DNA of 64,000 nucleotides from Candidatus Saccharimonadota bacterium. Its GTDB lineage: Bacteria; Patescibacteriota; Saccharimonadia; Saccharimonadales; UBA4665. The notes beneath the pieces were generated by a model. That model was given only the letters and a program-made list of their open reading frames with translations. It did not search any database and was not told the origin of the DNA. Position numbers and translations under genes: made by a program. The stretch spans positions 1 to 64,000 of the forward strand of contig JAQBRY010000001.1 in assembly GCA_028286245.1 (NCBI GenBank), written 5' to 3'. This document shows, in pieces, positions 33,776-42,305 of this stretch (within the stretch, counting starts at the first letter, position 1; the number at the start of each line of letters is the position of its first letter).

Positions 33776-35164
33776 ATGAATGTACTAACCCGAGGTATAC
33801 GCAATGCCTTTCGGAATGTGATCCGCACATTTTCCTTGGTAGTAATACTTGGTCTCAGCGTCGGGCTCTCGCTCGCCATGCTGGTGGCTTACCAAGCCGT
33901 TGGCAAAAAAATCGACAGTGTTAAATCGTCAGTCGGGAATACGGTGTCAGTTTCTCCAGCCGGTGTTCGCGGCTTTGAAGGCGGCGGCAACGCCCTTACC
34001 GAAACCCAGCTGATGAGTGTCAGCAAATTAGCCCACGTGTCGTCGGTAACCGAAACACTGAGCGACCGTTTAACTACTAGTAACACCAACCTAGTTTCAG
34101 CAGTCGAGGCTGGCAGCCTTGGTCAGCGCAATGCTGGCAATAGCGGCCAGAGCTTTAGTTTTCAGGGTGGTGGTATGCCTCCGGGTGGTGCAGGGGATAC
34201 TATTGGCAATAGTAATAGTACTGGCACGGTCACGCGCACCTTTACACCGCCTGTTACTGTGGTAGGCACCACTAATCCCAGCGCCAGCGCCCAAGGTGGT
34301 ACCTTTACCCTAAAGAGCGGCAAAACGTTTGCTTCTGATAGCAGTGACAATGTGGCGCTGCTGGGCACCAGTCTCGCCGCCAAGAACAACCTTACGGTCG
34401 GTTCTACCTTTACTGCGTATGGTACCACCATCACGGTTGCCGGGATTTTTGATAGCGGTAGCACCTTTGGGAACAATCAGCTGATTATGCCACTCAAAAC
34501 AGTCCAGACGCTATCTGCCCAGGCAGGAGCCATCACCAGTGCCACCGTTAATGTAGATTCGATTACAAACGTTGAATCAGTCACCACAGCCGCTAAGAAA
34601 GCCCTCGGCACCGCTGCCGACGTTACTAACGCCGCTGCACAGGCCGAAACGACCATTGCGCCACTCGAAAATATTCAAACAATTTCCTTGTACAGCCTCA
34701 TCGGAGCAGTTGCTGCCGGTGCCATCATCATCTTGCTTACCATGATAATGATTGTCCGCGAGCGCCGCCGAGAAATTGGCGTCCTAAAGGCCATTGGGGC
34801 TAGTAATCTAAAGATTATGTACCAGTTTATGGCCGAAGCCATCACCCTAACACTACTCGGTTCTGTAGTCGGTATTGTTATCGGCGTAGTAGCAGGCAAC
34901 CCTATTACTAAACTACTCGTCAACAACAGTACAAATAGCACCACGACCCAAATGGGGATGAGGGCAGGGCGAAGCTTTGAACGCGGAGCCGGGCGTGGCT
35001 TTGGCGGCCTCCAAAACAGTGTTACTAACATTCACGGCGCAGTTGGCTGGAGCATCATCCTCTACGGATTAGCTGCCGCCATCATCATTGCCCTCGTGGG
35101 CAGTGCACTCGCCTCGTTCTTTATTGCAAAAATCCGGCCTGCCGAAGTAATGCGGGCGGAATAA
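33776..35164 (+). CDS. MacB/FtsX-type ABC transporter permease
   Basis: 462 residues from ATG 33776, preceded by AAAGGAAC. One N-terminal helix, a large Gly/Ser/Thr-rich outer domain (about 40-300), and three C-terminal helices with VRERRREIGVLKAIGAS, the FtsX-like cytoplasmic loop. A basic Gly/Arg insertion before the last helix is unusual. It forms an exporter or lipoprotein-type pump with the ATPase next to it. No MacA-like adaptor is seen, as expected for a bacterium without an outer membrane. Confidence 0.9.
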   Translation: MNVLTRGIRNAFRNVIRTFSLVVILGLSVGLSLAMLVAYQAVGKKIDSVKSSVGNTVSVSPAGVRGFEGGGNALTETQLMSVSKLAHVSSVTETLSDRLTTSNTNLVSAVEAGSLGQRNAGNSGQSFSFQGGGMPPGGAGDTIGNSNSTGTVTRTFTPPVTVVGTTNPSASAQGGTFTLKSGKTFASDSSDNVALLGTSLAAKNNLTVGSTFTAYGTTITVAGIFDSGSTFGNNQLIMPLKTVQTLSAQAGAITSATVNVDSITNVESVTTAAKKALGTAADVTNAAAQAETTIAPLENIQTISLYSLIGAVAAGAIIILLTMIMIVRERRREIGVLKAIGASNLKIMYQFMAEAITLTLLGSVVGIVIGVVAGNPITKLLVNNSTNSTTTQMGMRAGRSFERGAGRGFGGLQNSVTNIHGAVGWSIILYGLAAAIIIALVGSALASFFIAKIRPAEVMRAE

Positions 35165-35173
35165 GGAGTTACC

Positions 35174-35863
35174 ATGTTACAAGTTACCAACCTCAAACGA
35201 TCATTTAAATCCGGTGACACCACCGTCACCGCCGTCAACGACATCAGCTTTACCGTACCCAATGGCCAGTTCGCCAGTATTGTTGGCCGCAGCGGCAGCG
35301 GCAAGAGCACACTGCTCAGTCTGCTGGGAGCCCTTGATAAGCCAACCAGCGGTAGTATTTCCGTAGATGGCAAGGATATTACCAAGCTCCACGACCATGC
35401 GCTCATTGCATATCGCTGCGAGAAGATCGGCTTTATTTTCCAGGGCTACAACCTAGTACCAAACTTAACAGCAGTCGAAAACGTTATGCTGCCTATGGAA
35501 TTTGCCGGACTTGCCAAGGCTCAGCGCCTGGAACGAGCCCTGTCGCTACTAAAACAAGTCGGCTTTAGCGACGATCAAATGGATCGTAAACCCGGCAAAC
35601 TCAGTGGTGGACAGCAGCAGCGCGTGGCCATTGCCCGGGCGCTCGCCAACAAGCCAAAGTTAATCCTCGCCGACGAGCCAACCGGGAATCTCGACAGCAC
35701 CACGGGCAAAATGATTTTTGACCTCTTACACGATCTGGCACGCAGTGAAAACACCACCATCATTGCCGTGACGCACGACCTGGAGATTGCCGGCAAAACC
35801 GACACCACCTTTCGGCTGGATGACGGCAAATTAGCAAAGGGCTCACAGAAAGGAAAGGCATAA
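35174..35863 (+). CDS. ABC transporter ATP-binding protein (MacB/LolD type)
   Basis: 229 residues with Walker A GRSGSGKST, signature LSGGQQQRVAIARA, Walker [13 protein letters not shown] and the H-loop VTHD. AAGGAG stands just before the ATG. It powers the permease encoded 9 bases upstream. Confidence 0.94.
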   Translation: MLQVTNLKRSFKSGDTTVTAVNDISFTVPNGQFASIVGRSGSGKSTLLSLLGALDKPTSGSISVDGKDITKLHDHALIAYRCEKIGFIFQGYNLVPNLTAVENVMLPMEFAGLAKAQRLERALSLLKQVGFSDDQMDRKPGKLSGGQQQRVAIARALANKPKLILADEPTGNLDSTTGKMIFDLLHDLARSENTTIIAVTHDLEIAGKTDTTFRLDDGKLAKGSQKGKA

Positions 35864-35868
35864 CCATC

Positions 35869-36360
35869 ATGGACGAAGAAAAAACTACCTCATCTAAAGA
35901 TTCAGCTAAAAAGTCATCACTACTAACTACTGGCACACTTCTGGTGGGGATAGCAATCGTGCTCGTGGTGGGCATTGGTGGCTTTATAGGTGGTATGCAA
36001 TTTCAAAAAGGCAAAACCGGCCCCGGTGTAGCCACGGCTGCCAGTAACTTTAGCCACGGCTTTAGTGGTGGCATGAACGGGCGGGCCATGAATGGTTCGT
36101 TTGGCGCCGTTACCGCTATAAGTACTACCAGTCTTTCGGTCCAAGACCGGCGTTCTAGCACCGCTAAAACCTACAGTATTACTAGCAGTACTACTATTAC
36201 TAACAACGGAGCAGCGGCAACGGCCAGCGACATTGCCGTAGGCGACAACGTTATAGTGCGAACTGCCAGCGCCGATTCTACGGAAGCTACTTCCATTGCT
36301 CTTAACCCAACTATGGGCGGCCCCTCCAATACCGAGAGCGACCCCACTACCGAACAATAA
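35869..36360 (+). CDS. Membrane-anchored DUF5666-like protein
   Basis: 163 residues: a Ser/Lys-rich start, one membrane helix (about 23-43), and an outer small beta-barrel-like domain GAVTAISTTSLSVQ ... DIAVGDNVIVR that fits DUF5666. The function of this domain is unknown. It is the last gene of the two-component/ABC operon and may belong to the exporter. Confidence 0.65.
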   Translation: MDEEKTTSSKDSAKKSSLLTTGTLLVGIAIVLVVGIGGFIGGMQFQKGKTGPGVATAASNFSHGFSGGMNGRAMNGSFGAVTAISTTSLSVQDRRSSTAKTYSITSSTTITNNGAAATASDIAVGDNVIVRTASADSTEATSIALNPTMGGPSNTESDPTTEQ

Positions 36361-36374
36361 GCACAAGCGTATAG

Positions 36375-36392
36375 ACATTTAATAATAAATGT
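36375..36392. repeat. AT-rich inverted repeat
   Basis: ACATTTA and TAAATGT around a 4-base loop, 15 bases after the preceding stop codon. No T run follows, so terminator function is doubtful. Confidence 0.35.
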
Positions 36393-36465
36393 TATGTAAA
36401 ATAACTCACTGATCTGTTAGACTGTTTCTTCTACACTAGTAGTATCTAGTAAAGCAAGGAGCGAT

Positions 36466-37089
36466 ATGGTCTACACGCTGGACGATGGGTTTAGACAGAC
36501 AATCCCCGACAAACTAATTAGCGTTACCAAGTACAGTACTACTGCTGTGGCTATTTTAGCGATTACCTTGTTTTCGGCTCAGAATATCCACCTGGGTGGC
36601 ACTGGTAATAATCTGGGAGCGGGCAGCGACCATTCCGGTGTGCAACAGAGTGTGCGCGTGGTAGAACCTGGCAGCCAAAAAGCCGCCAGCACTACTCAGC
36701 CGGATACCACTGCCCAGAATACTAGTGATAGCCCCGCCGTTACCACTGGTAACAGCGCCGGGTCCTACAGCGCCAGCAATTGGTCTGGCAGCGCCTCACA
36801 AACTATGCAACCGACCAGTTCAAACGCACCGGCAACGACTACCGGGCCCACAACACCTACCGGCAGCGACGCAACACCGCCGGAATCAGTTATTACCGTG
36901 CCGGATCTTCCTGTTGACACCCCACCGGTCACCCCAGTAGATCCTCCCATTACCACCAATCCGGACGATCCCACGGTGACACTGCCGGGCCTTGAGGTAG
37001 GATCCGGAACCACGACGCTGTTGAGTGTTCCACCTATTAGCCTCGGAATCCGCCGGCTGAGCAGCAAGTACCGCCTTGCTAAAAAATAG
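36466..37089 (+). CDS. Exported Thr/Pro/Ser-rich protein
   Basis: Not recognised. 207 residues with a signal-like hydrophobic segment (about 24-38), then a long low-complexity Ser, Thr, Pro, Gly and Asp-rich stretch and a short basic C-terminus. AAGGAG precedes the ATG. Probably a surface stalk or linker protein. It lies between the ABC operon and the flavin operon and has its own upstream region (36393-36465). Confidence 0.6.
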   Translation: MVYTLDDGFRQTIPDKLISVTKYSTTAVAILAITLFSAQNIHLGGTGNNLGAGSDHSGVQQSVRVVEPGSQKAASTTQPDTTAQNTSDSPAVTTGNSAGSYSASNWSGSASQTMQPTSSNAPATTTGPTTPTGSDATPPESVITVPDLPVDTPPVTPVDPPITTNPDDPTVTLPGLEVGSGTTTLLSVPPISLGIRRLSSKYRLAKK

Positions 37090-37104
37090 ACATTCTTTGC
37101 AACC

Positions 37105-37137
37105 CTTAAGCAATCTTTAAGTCTGAGTGGCGATACT
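37105..37137 (+). promoter_or_regulatory. Tandem 7-mers and -10 box of the flavin operon
   Basis: CTTAAGC (37105-37111) and TTTAAGT (37116-37122) are 11 bases apart, then 9 bases to GATACT (37132-37137). The layout nearly copies that before the response regulator at 31987, suggesting the regulator drives the flavin operon. A second TATACT lies at 37143. Confidence 0.55.
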
Positions 37138-37179
37138 AGCTGTATACTACTAGACAGTAAGCACTAAGCGGGGAGCACT

Positions 37180-37674
37180 ATGGAGCCATCATCAAATAAT
37201 AAGCCAAAGTTTATAGCCATAGCCGGCATAGTTGCCCTAGTGGTGATAGCGGCCGTTATTGCGCTCAGTAAGGGGGGCTCTAAACAGACTGCCGCCGCCG
37301 ATCCGGTTGATTCTAGCACTTCGCAGCAATCGGCCAGCAGCACAGCCACCTCGGATAACGCTAACAGCACCAGCACCGCCTACAAAGACGGTACGTATAC
37401 AGAAACCGGCACCTACACCTCGCCTGGCGGCACCGAATCACTCAAAGTGACCGTTACACTCGCCGGCGGCGTGGTTACAGACACCTCGGCAGTTGGCAGC
37501 AAAAGGAGCGATGACTCTACCTTTTACGCCGGCCAATTTATCGACAACTACAAATCACTAGTTGTTGGTAAAAAGATTAGCGATATTAAGCTCTCCAAGG
37601 TTTCCGGCTCATCTCTGACGCCCATAGGCTTTAATGCAGCACTCACCAAAATCAAAACCGACGCCCAATCCTAA
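37180..37674 (+). CDS. Membrane-anchored FMN-binding domain protein
   Basis: 164 residues: membrane anchor (11-29), Ser/Thr linker (35-66) and an outer FMN_bind domain (68-163) with KDGTYTETGTYTSPGG. The C-terminal VSGSSLTPIGF at 141-151 occupies the place of the flavinylation motif (D-x3-SGA[ST]); Ser145 is the likely FMN-carrying residue, though the Ala is Ser here. The adjacent ApbE would attach the FMN, and the RnfD-like reductase downstream would reduce it. GGGGAG precedes the ATG. Confidence 0.85.
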   Translation: MEPSSNNKPKFIAIAGIVALVVIAAVIALSKGGSKQTAAADPVDSSTSQQSASSTATSDNANSTSTAYKDGTYTETGTYTSPGGTESLKVTVTLAGGVVTDTSAVGSKRSDDSTFYAGQFIDNYKSLVVGKKISDIKLSKVSGSSLTPIGFNAALTKIKTDAQS

Positions 37675-38548
37675 GTCGGCAGTAGCACCCAGCCAATTCC
37701 GGTTTGATGCCATTGGTACGTCCTGGACAATTGACCTATATCAGCCCGCTCCGGCCGGCCTGCAGCAAAAGATCCTAGACCGCATAGCCGAGTTCGACAA
37801 AGCATATTCCCGCTTTAGAGCGGACTCGCTCATAACAACCATCAAACAGCGGCCAGGCACCTACCAGCTGCCAGCCGACAGCCTTCCTCTTTTTAACTTG
37901 TATCGTCGCCTCTACGACCTCACCGAGGGCAGCATGACACCGCTCATCGGCAGTGTGCTTGAGCAGGCTGGCTACGACGCTGAGTACTCCTTAGAGCCCG
38001 GTGAGCTTCATGTGCCACCCACCTGGGACAAGGCTTTGCGGCTAAAAGGGCAGACGCTCACCACCCTCCAGTCGGTAACTATTGACGTCGGTGCGGCCGG
38101 TAAGGGGTATTTACTAGACATTATTGGCGAACTGCTACGCGGAGCGGGGGTTACTGCTTTTTGCCTTGACGCCGGTGGCGATATTTTAATCCAAAACCCC
38201 AACGCCCTGACGATCGGCCTCGAGAACCCGGACGACCTTACGCAGGTTATTGGCGTTGTCAGCATTACAAACGGCAGTATCTGCGGATCAGCCGGCAATC
38301 GGCGCAGCTGGGCAGGCTACCAGCACATTATTAATCCACACTCACTGGTTAGTCCCACCGACATCAAGGCCGTATGGGTGGTAGCCCCAACTGGCTTAGT
38401 AGCCGACGCCCTCACCACCGCGCTCTATTTTGCCAAGCCGGAGCTTCTACAGGAGCATTTTGCCTTCAGCTATGCCATACTAAGCACAGACGGTTCATTA
38501 CGCTACTCAGCTAACTTTCCCGCCGAATTCTTTGAAACTCACTCATGA
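37634..38548 (+). CDS. apbE: FAD:protein FMN transferase (ApbE)
   Basis: 304 residues. FDAIGTSWTIDLY, DVGAAGKGYLLDII, CLDAGGDILIQ and HIINPHSL with ADALTTALYF are the flavin- and Mg-binding blocks of ApbE, which transfers FMN from FAD onto Thr or Ser of partner proteins. No lipobox or signal peptide is seen at the chosen start, although the family usually acts outside the membrane; an N-terminus hidden by the 41-base overlap with the previous gene cannot be excluded. The target is most likely the FMN-binding protein beside it. Confidence 0.92.
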   Translation: MQHSPKSKPTPNPKSAVAPSQFRFDAIGTSWTIDLYQPAPAGLQQKILDRIAEFDKAYSRFRADSLITTIKQRPGTYQLPADSLPLFNLYRRLYDLTEGSMTPLIGSVLEQAGYDAEYSLEPGELHVPPTWDKALRLKGQTLTTLQSVTIDVGAAGKGYLLDIIGELLRGAGVTAFCLDAGGDILIQNPNALTIGLENPDDLTQVIGVVSITNGSICGSAGNRRSWAGYQHIINPHSLVSPTDIKAVWVVAPTGLVADALTTALYFAKPELLQEHFAFSYAILSTDGSLRYSANFPAEFFETHS

Positions 38549-40023
38549 CATATATCGCCAAAAAACTTAACCTTATTACCATGTATCAGCTCCTTATCTA
38601 TGGGCTGAGCATCCTGGCGGCACTGAGTCTGATTTTTAGTGCCACCGGCTACCTAACGCTGAGCTTTAGTAGTCTGATCTATTCACTCGCCCTCCTGCTG
38701 TTGGTTTGTTACCTTACAAACAGTCTCCTGGCACGAGCTTGGCACGTCATACCGGCGCGGGGTTCATGGCTGATTACAGCCCTTATTTTGTATTGCATAA
38801 TGGCGCCATCTACCTCTGTAAAGATTGCCTTTGCCAGCGCTCTCGCCGGTGTGCTTGCCATGGCCTCCAAATATATTATTGCCAGGAATCAACGCCATCT
38901 GTTAAACCCGGCGGCTGTCGGAGCGGTAGCCGTCAGCCTGATGGGGCTCACTGCGACTACCTGGTGGATTGGCAGTCAGGTCATGGTACCCTATGTGATT
39001 ATTTTGGCCCTAACCGTCGTATACAAGCTACGCCACACTGCGCTATTTGTAACCTTTGTGCTCGTGAGCGTGGCCATAACATTGCTCGTTACAGACCGCA
39101 ACGTCACAACCTTGGGAGATGCGCTGCACGTCTTAATTATTTCCTCACCGTTATTTTTCCTGGGCGGCGTTATGCTCACCGAACCAACAACCTTACCAGT
39201 GCAAAAGAGTATGCAGCTGGTGTACGCCGGCCTGGTCGGCCTGCTCTTTACCATTCACGTACGCATATTTGGGACTTTCTTAGCGCCAGCTATTGCGCTG
39301 TTACTGGGGAATGTATTTAGCTACGCACTCAATCCCAAGCAAAATGTTACACTAACGCTCAAAAAAATAACTGAGGTAGCACCGGATATCTTTCGACTGA
39401 CTTTTAGCCCGCATAAAAAGCTCATCTTTAAAGCCGGGCAATACATGCAGTGGACGCTTGCCAGCAAGGACAATGACGGCCATGGCAACCGCCGCACCTT
39501 TACCATTGCCTCGTCGCCAACCGACGACGAAATTGTGCTGGGTATCAAAACTGGTGTGCCGCGCAGCAGTTTTAAAAAGGCACTGCTTGGGCTTAATACC
39601 GGCGATGTCATTCAGGGCGGCTACGTGGCAGGGGAGTTTACACTACCATTTAATGCCAAGCAGCCGCTGGTTTTTCTGGCCGGTGGCATTGGCATTACAC
39701 CATTTATAAGTATGCTGCGCTATCTTATGGCCACCAACGATAAACGTCCGGTCACGCTCTACTACTTTTTGACGGCCACCACACAAGTCTTTGATCAAGC
39801 TACGTTGGACTTGGCAGCTGAACACGGCATCGTTACTAAATTGGTAGTCGGTAGCCGCACTGAGCAGCTGCAACACGCCACCACGCTAGGCATTGCCAAG
39901 CACCCAAATGCAACCTTTTATATTTCTGGTCCGCCGGCCATGGTAGAAACTTTTACCGGCTACCTCCACGAACAGGGCATCAAGCGCTCCGCCATCAAAA
40001 CCGACACCTTTACCGGCTACTAA
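38545..40023 (+). CDS. RnfD/NqrB-like membrane domain fused to a ferredoxin-NADP reductase domain
   Basis: 492 residues. The N-terminal 265 residues form about ten membrane helices, with SKYIIARNQRHLLNPAAVG resembling the RnfD/NqrB block; the place of the SGAT flavin site reads MLTEPTTLP. The C-terminal part (about 270-492) is an FNR-like module: RRTFTIAS binds FAD, LAGGIGITPF and YISGPPAMV bind NAD(P)H. It would move electrons from NAD(P)H into the membrane and on to the exported FMN protein. Overlaps apbE by 4 bases (ATGA). Direction of flow and final acceptor are inferred. Confidence 0.85.
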   Translation: MTYIAKKLNLITMYQLLIYGLSILAALSLIFSATGYLTLSFSSLIYSLALLLLVCYLTNSLLARAWHVIPARGSWLITALILYCIMAPSTSVKIAFASALAGVLAMASKYIIARNQRHLLNPAAVGAVAVSLMGLTATTWWIGSQVMVPYVIILALTVVYKLRHTALFVTFVLVSVAITLLVTDRNVTTLGDALHVLIISSPLFFLGGVMLTEPTTLPVQKSMQLVYAGLVGLLFTIHVRIFGTFLAPAIALLLGNVFSYALNPKQNVTLTLKKITEVAPDIFRLTFSPHKKLIFKAGQYMQWTLASKDNDGHGNRRTFTIASSPTDDEIVLGIKTGVPRSSFKKALLGLNTGDVIQGGYVAGEFTLPFNAKQPLVFLAGGIGITPFISMLRYLMATNDKRPVTLYYFLTATTQVFDQATLDLAAEHGIVTKLVVGSRTEQLQHATTLGIAKHPNATFYISGPPAMVETFTGYLHEQGIKRSAIKTDTFTGY

Positions 40024-40030
40024 ATCGCGA

Positions 40031-41701
40031 TTACTTGTTTGCGTATTGTTGGCCGATGGCGACGGTTTGGCCGCCGAGCTTGTCGGCAAAGTAGCTGTCG
40101 TGAGAGATGTAGATGACGGCGCCGGTAAAGTCAATGAGTGCGTTTTCGAGCTCTTCGATACTCGGCAGGTCAAGGTGGTTGGTTGGCTCATCGAGGATCA
40201 GCAGCTTAGGATCATTTATGAGCATGCGGATTAGCTGAAAGCGGGCCTTCTGGCCACCGCTTAAGCGGCTAATCATAACCGCTCCATCGGTCTGGGGGTT
40301 AAACAAATAGTCGCTGAGGAGCTGCTTAATTTTTTGATCGTTCACGGGCAGGTTGTTTTCCGATAGCACCTGCTCGAGCGCGTCGTGCAGTGTAAAGTCC
40401 AGGTAGCGGTCGGCAATTTCTTGTTGGTACAAACCGTAATTAAGCTCGCGTTCAACCATAATTCGGCCACTGTAGCGTTCGGCGGCAGCCGGGACGTTCT
40501 TCATGTTAGCCACAATGGCGTCTACAAGAGTGGTCTTACCGGCACCGTTACGACCGTGCAGGCGCACGCGCTCGCCTTCGCGCAGGCTAAAGCTCACGTC
40601 CTCAAACAGCGGCTTATCGTAGCCTAAGCTGAGCTTATCAACTTGTACCAGCAGTCGGTCAGCACCCTCCACGTTAGAGGCAGTATCAACTTTGATATTC
40701 TGTGCCTTGTACTTTTGGTAGGCAGTCGTCATTTTAGTACCCAGATCCTGGGCAGATTCTTGGTCGATCCAGAACGATGGCTTTTCGGTTTGCTGCAAAC
40801 GCTCCAGCTCGGCTGCCGCTTTATTTTCGGATGATTTAAAACGCTTAATAGTACCCGGGTCGTGCGAGCGTTCCTTCATTTTACGGAAGCGAATCACGTC
40901 GTTTTTAAGGTTATCGATGCGGCGCTGCGTTAAATCGTACTCATTTACCTGCGAAGTGATCTGGTTTTTATTAATACTTAAGTACTGCTTGTAATTTCCT
41001 TTAAAGGTAAAGGCCCGGCCATCACGGATTTCAACAATCTTGTCGACCGTTTGCAGCACATCACGGTCATGGGTAATAACCAGCACAGCTTCTTGGGCTG
41101 CTTCTAGCCAGCGGATAAAGGCCTGCTTAGCAACGTAGTCCATGTGGTTGGTAGGCTCGTCAATCAGGGCCAGGTTGCCACGGGCGCGCTGCACCTTTAT
41201 AAGCTCGACCATGCGCTTTTGGCCGCCGCTCAAATCCTCTAGTTTTGCCTGCAGCTTGCTAGGGTCCAATTGGTAATCCTGCAGAGCCTGTTCGAGCTCG
41301 TCCTCTATCTGGAAGTAGCCGAGTTGGCTAAAACGGTCGAGGGCATCACTGTAACGCTGCAGCTTTCGTTCGTTACTGGCCATGTGCTCCGGGTAGGTGG
41401 TAATAATTTTTTGGAGCTCAGCAAACTCAGGCAGGTCGCCCTGCACGTATTCAAGTACTGTTTTGGATTCATGGCCGTGGTGCTCCTGCCGACTGGCGAT
41501 AATGGTGGTACCACGCTTAAGTTTTATTTCGCCCTGAAAATCGGTGTCATCACCGGTAATCATATTAAACAGGGTGGACTTGCCGGTACCATTACGGCCG
41601 ATTAGGCCAATTTTTTCACCGGGCTCAATACTAAACGACAGGTTGTCGTAAAGTTGTTTATCTCCAAAAGATTTTTCGGTAATGTCAATTGCAAGTAGCA
41701 T
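40031..41701 (-). CDS. ABC-F family ATPase
   Basis: 556 residues with two ABC domains and no membrane segment. Domain 1: GRNGTGKST, LSGGQKRMVE, LALIDEPTNHMD. Domain 2: GRNGAGKTT, LSGGQKARFQ, LLILDEPTNHLD. The charged linker between them contacts the ribosome in this family. ABC-F proteins act in translation (EttA-like) or protect ribosomes from antibiotics; which applies is not visible. Convergent with the flavin operon. TACAAT lies 8 bases before the ATG on the minus strand. Confidence 0.93.
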   Translation of the reverse strand: MLLAIDITEKSFGDKQLYDNLSFSIEPGEKIGLIGRNGTGKSTLFNMITGDDTDFQGEIKLKRGTTIIASRQEHHGHESKTVLEYVQGDLPEFAELQKIITTYPEHMASNERKLQRYSDALDRFSQLGYFQIEDELEQALQDYQLDPSKLQAKLEDLSGGQKRMVELIKVQRARGNLALIDEPTNHMDYVAKQAFIRWLEAAQEAVLVITHDRDVLQTVDKIVEIRDGRAFTFKGNYKQYLSINKNQITSQVNEYDLTQRRIDNLKNDVIRFRKMKERSHDPGTIKRFKSSENKAAAELERLQQTEKPSFWIDQESAQDLGTKMTTAYQKYKAQNIKVDTASNVEGADRLLVQVDKLSLGYDKPLFEDVSFSLREGERVRLHGRNGAGKTTLVDAIVANMKNVPAAAERYSGRIMVERELNYGLYQQEIADRYLDFTLHDALEQVLSENNLPVNDQKIKQLLSDYLFNPQTDGAVMISRLSGGQKARFQLIRMLINDPKLLILDEPTNHLDLPSIEELENALIDFTGAVIYISHDSYFADKLGGQTVAIGQQYANK

Positions 41702-41759
41702 AGCCCTATATTGTACCTGAAAACAGTGGTCAGGGCTAACCTAATGCTAATTTAGCGTA

Positions 41760-42305
41760 TTAAACCGCGGCAGTTTTTGACTTTTTAGGCAAGGCCTCGT
41801 AACTACTCAGCAGCAAGAGGGCCAACGGATCGATAGGTACCGGCTTGGGTTCTTGGTCGCCTAGGAGCAGGCAGATAATGCCGGCTTCGAATATGATAAT
41901 GGTGTCAAAAATAGGAATGTAGGTTCCTCGCAGGCCACCAAAGGTTGGTGAGAATATGCTGTACACGGCTGTAGCGAGCGCGGCAAAGCCTACTGCACGC
42001 AGCACAAAGGCAAAAACCGGCGAACGGAGCCAGCCGTACAACCATAAAAAGGAGAGGAGACTCAATCCTAACCCAACGATAGCGATCGGTAGATCCAGAC
42101 GGATTAAGCTGGACATATTTTGCTGAAAGAGAATGTATGAGGCGCTAATAACTCCGACTGCTGTACTTAAAAAACCAACTACTGACTGCATAAGCGACCC
42201 TCCGTCTACAAGAACTGAATAATGTATGCCTCTAGCGTAGCCTGTGCTGATTAGCCACGCTGTCAAAATTATTACAATGGTTGTTCTTATTTGTACATTA
42301 GCCAA
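41760..42305 (-). CDS. Hypothetical membrane protein, about 181 aa
   Basis: Not recognised. About five membrane helices and a hydrophilic C-terminus (GDQEPKPVPIDPLALLLLSS). The start is uncertain: TTG at 42305 would overlap the 3' end of the MshC-like gene by 8 bases, while the frame is open up to 42386. I see no ribosome site that decides it. Probably co-transcribed with the MshC-like gene. Confidence 0.55.
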   Translation of the reverse strand: MANVQIRTTIVIILTAWLISTGYARGIHYSVLVDGGSLMQSVVGFLSTAVGVISASYILFQQNMSSLIRLDLPIAIVGLGLSLLSFLWLYGWLRSPVFAFVLRAVGFAALATAVYSIFSPTFGGLRGTYIPIFDTIIIFEAGIICLLLGDQEPKPVPIDPLALLLLSSYEALPKKSKTAAV

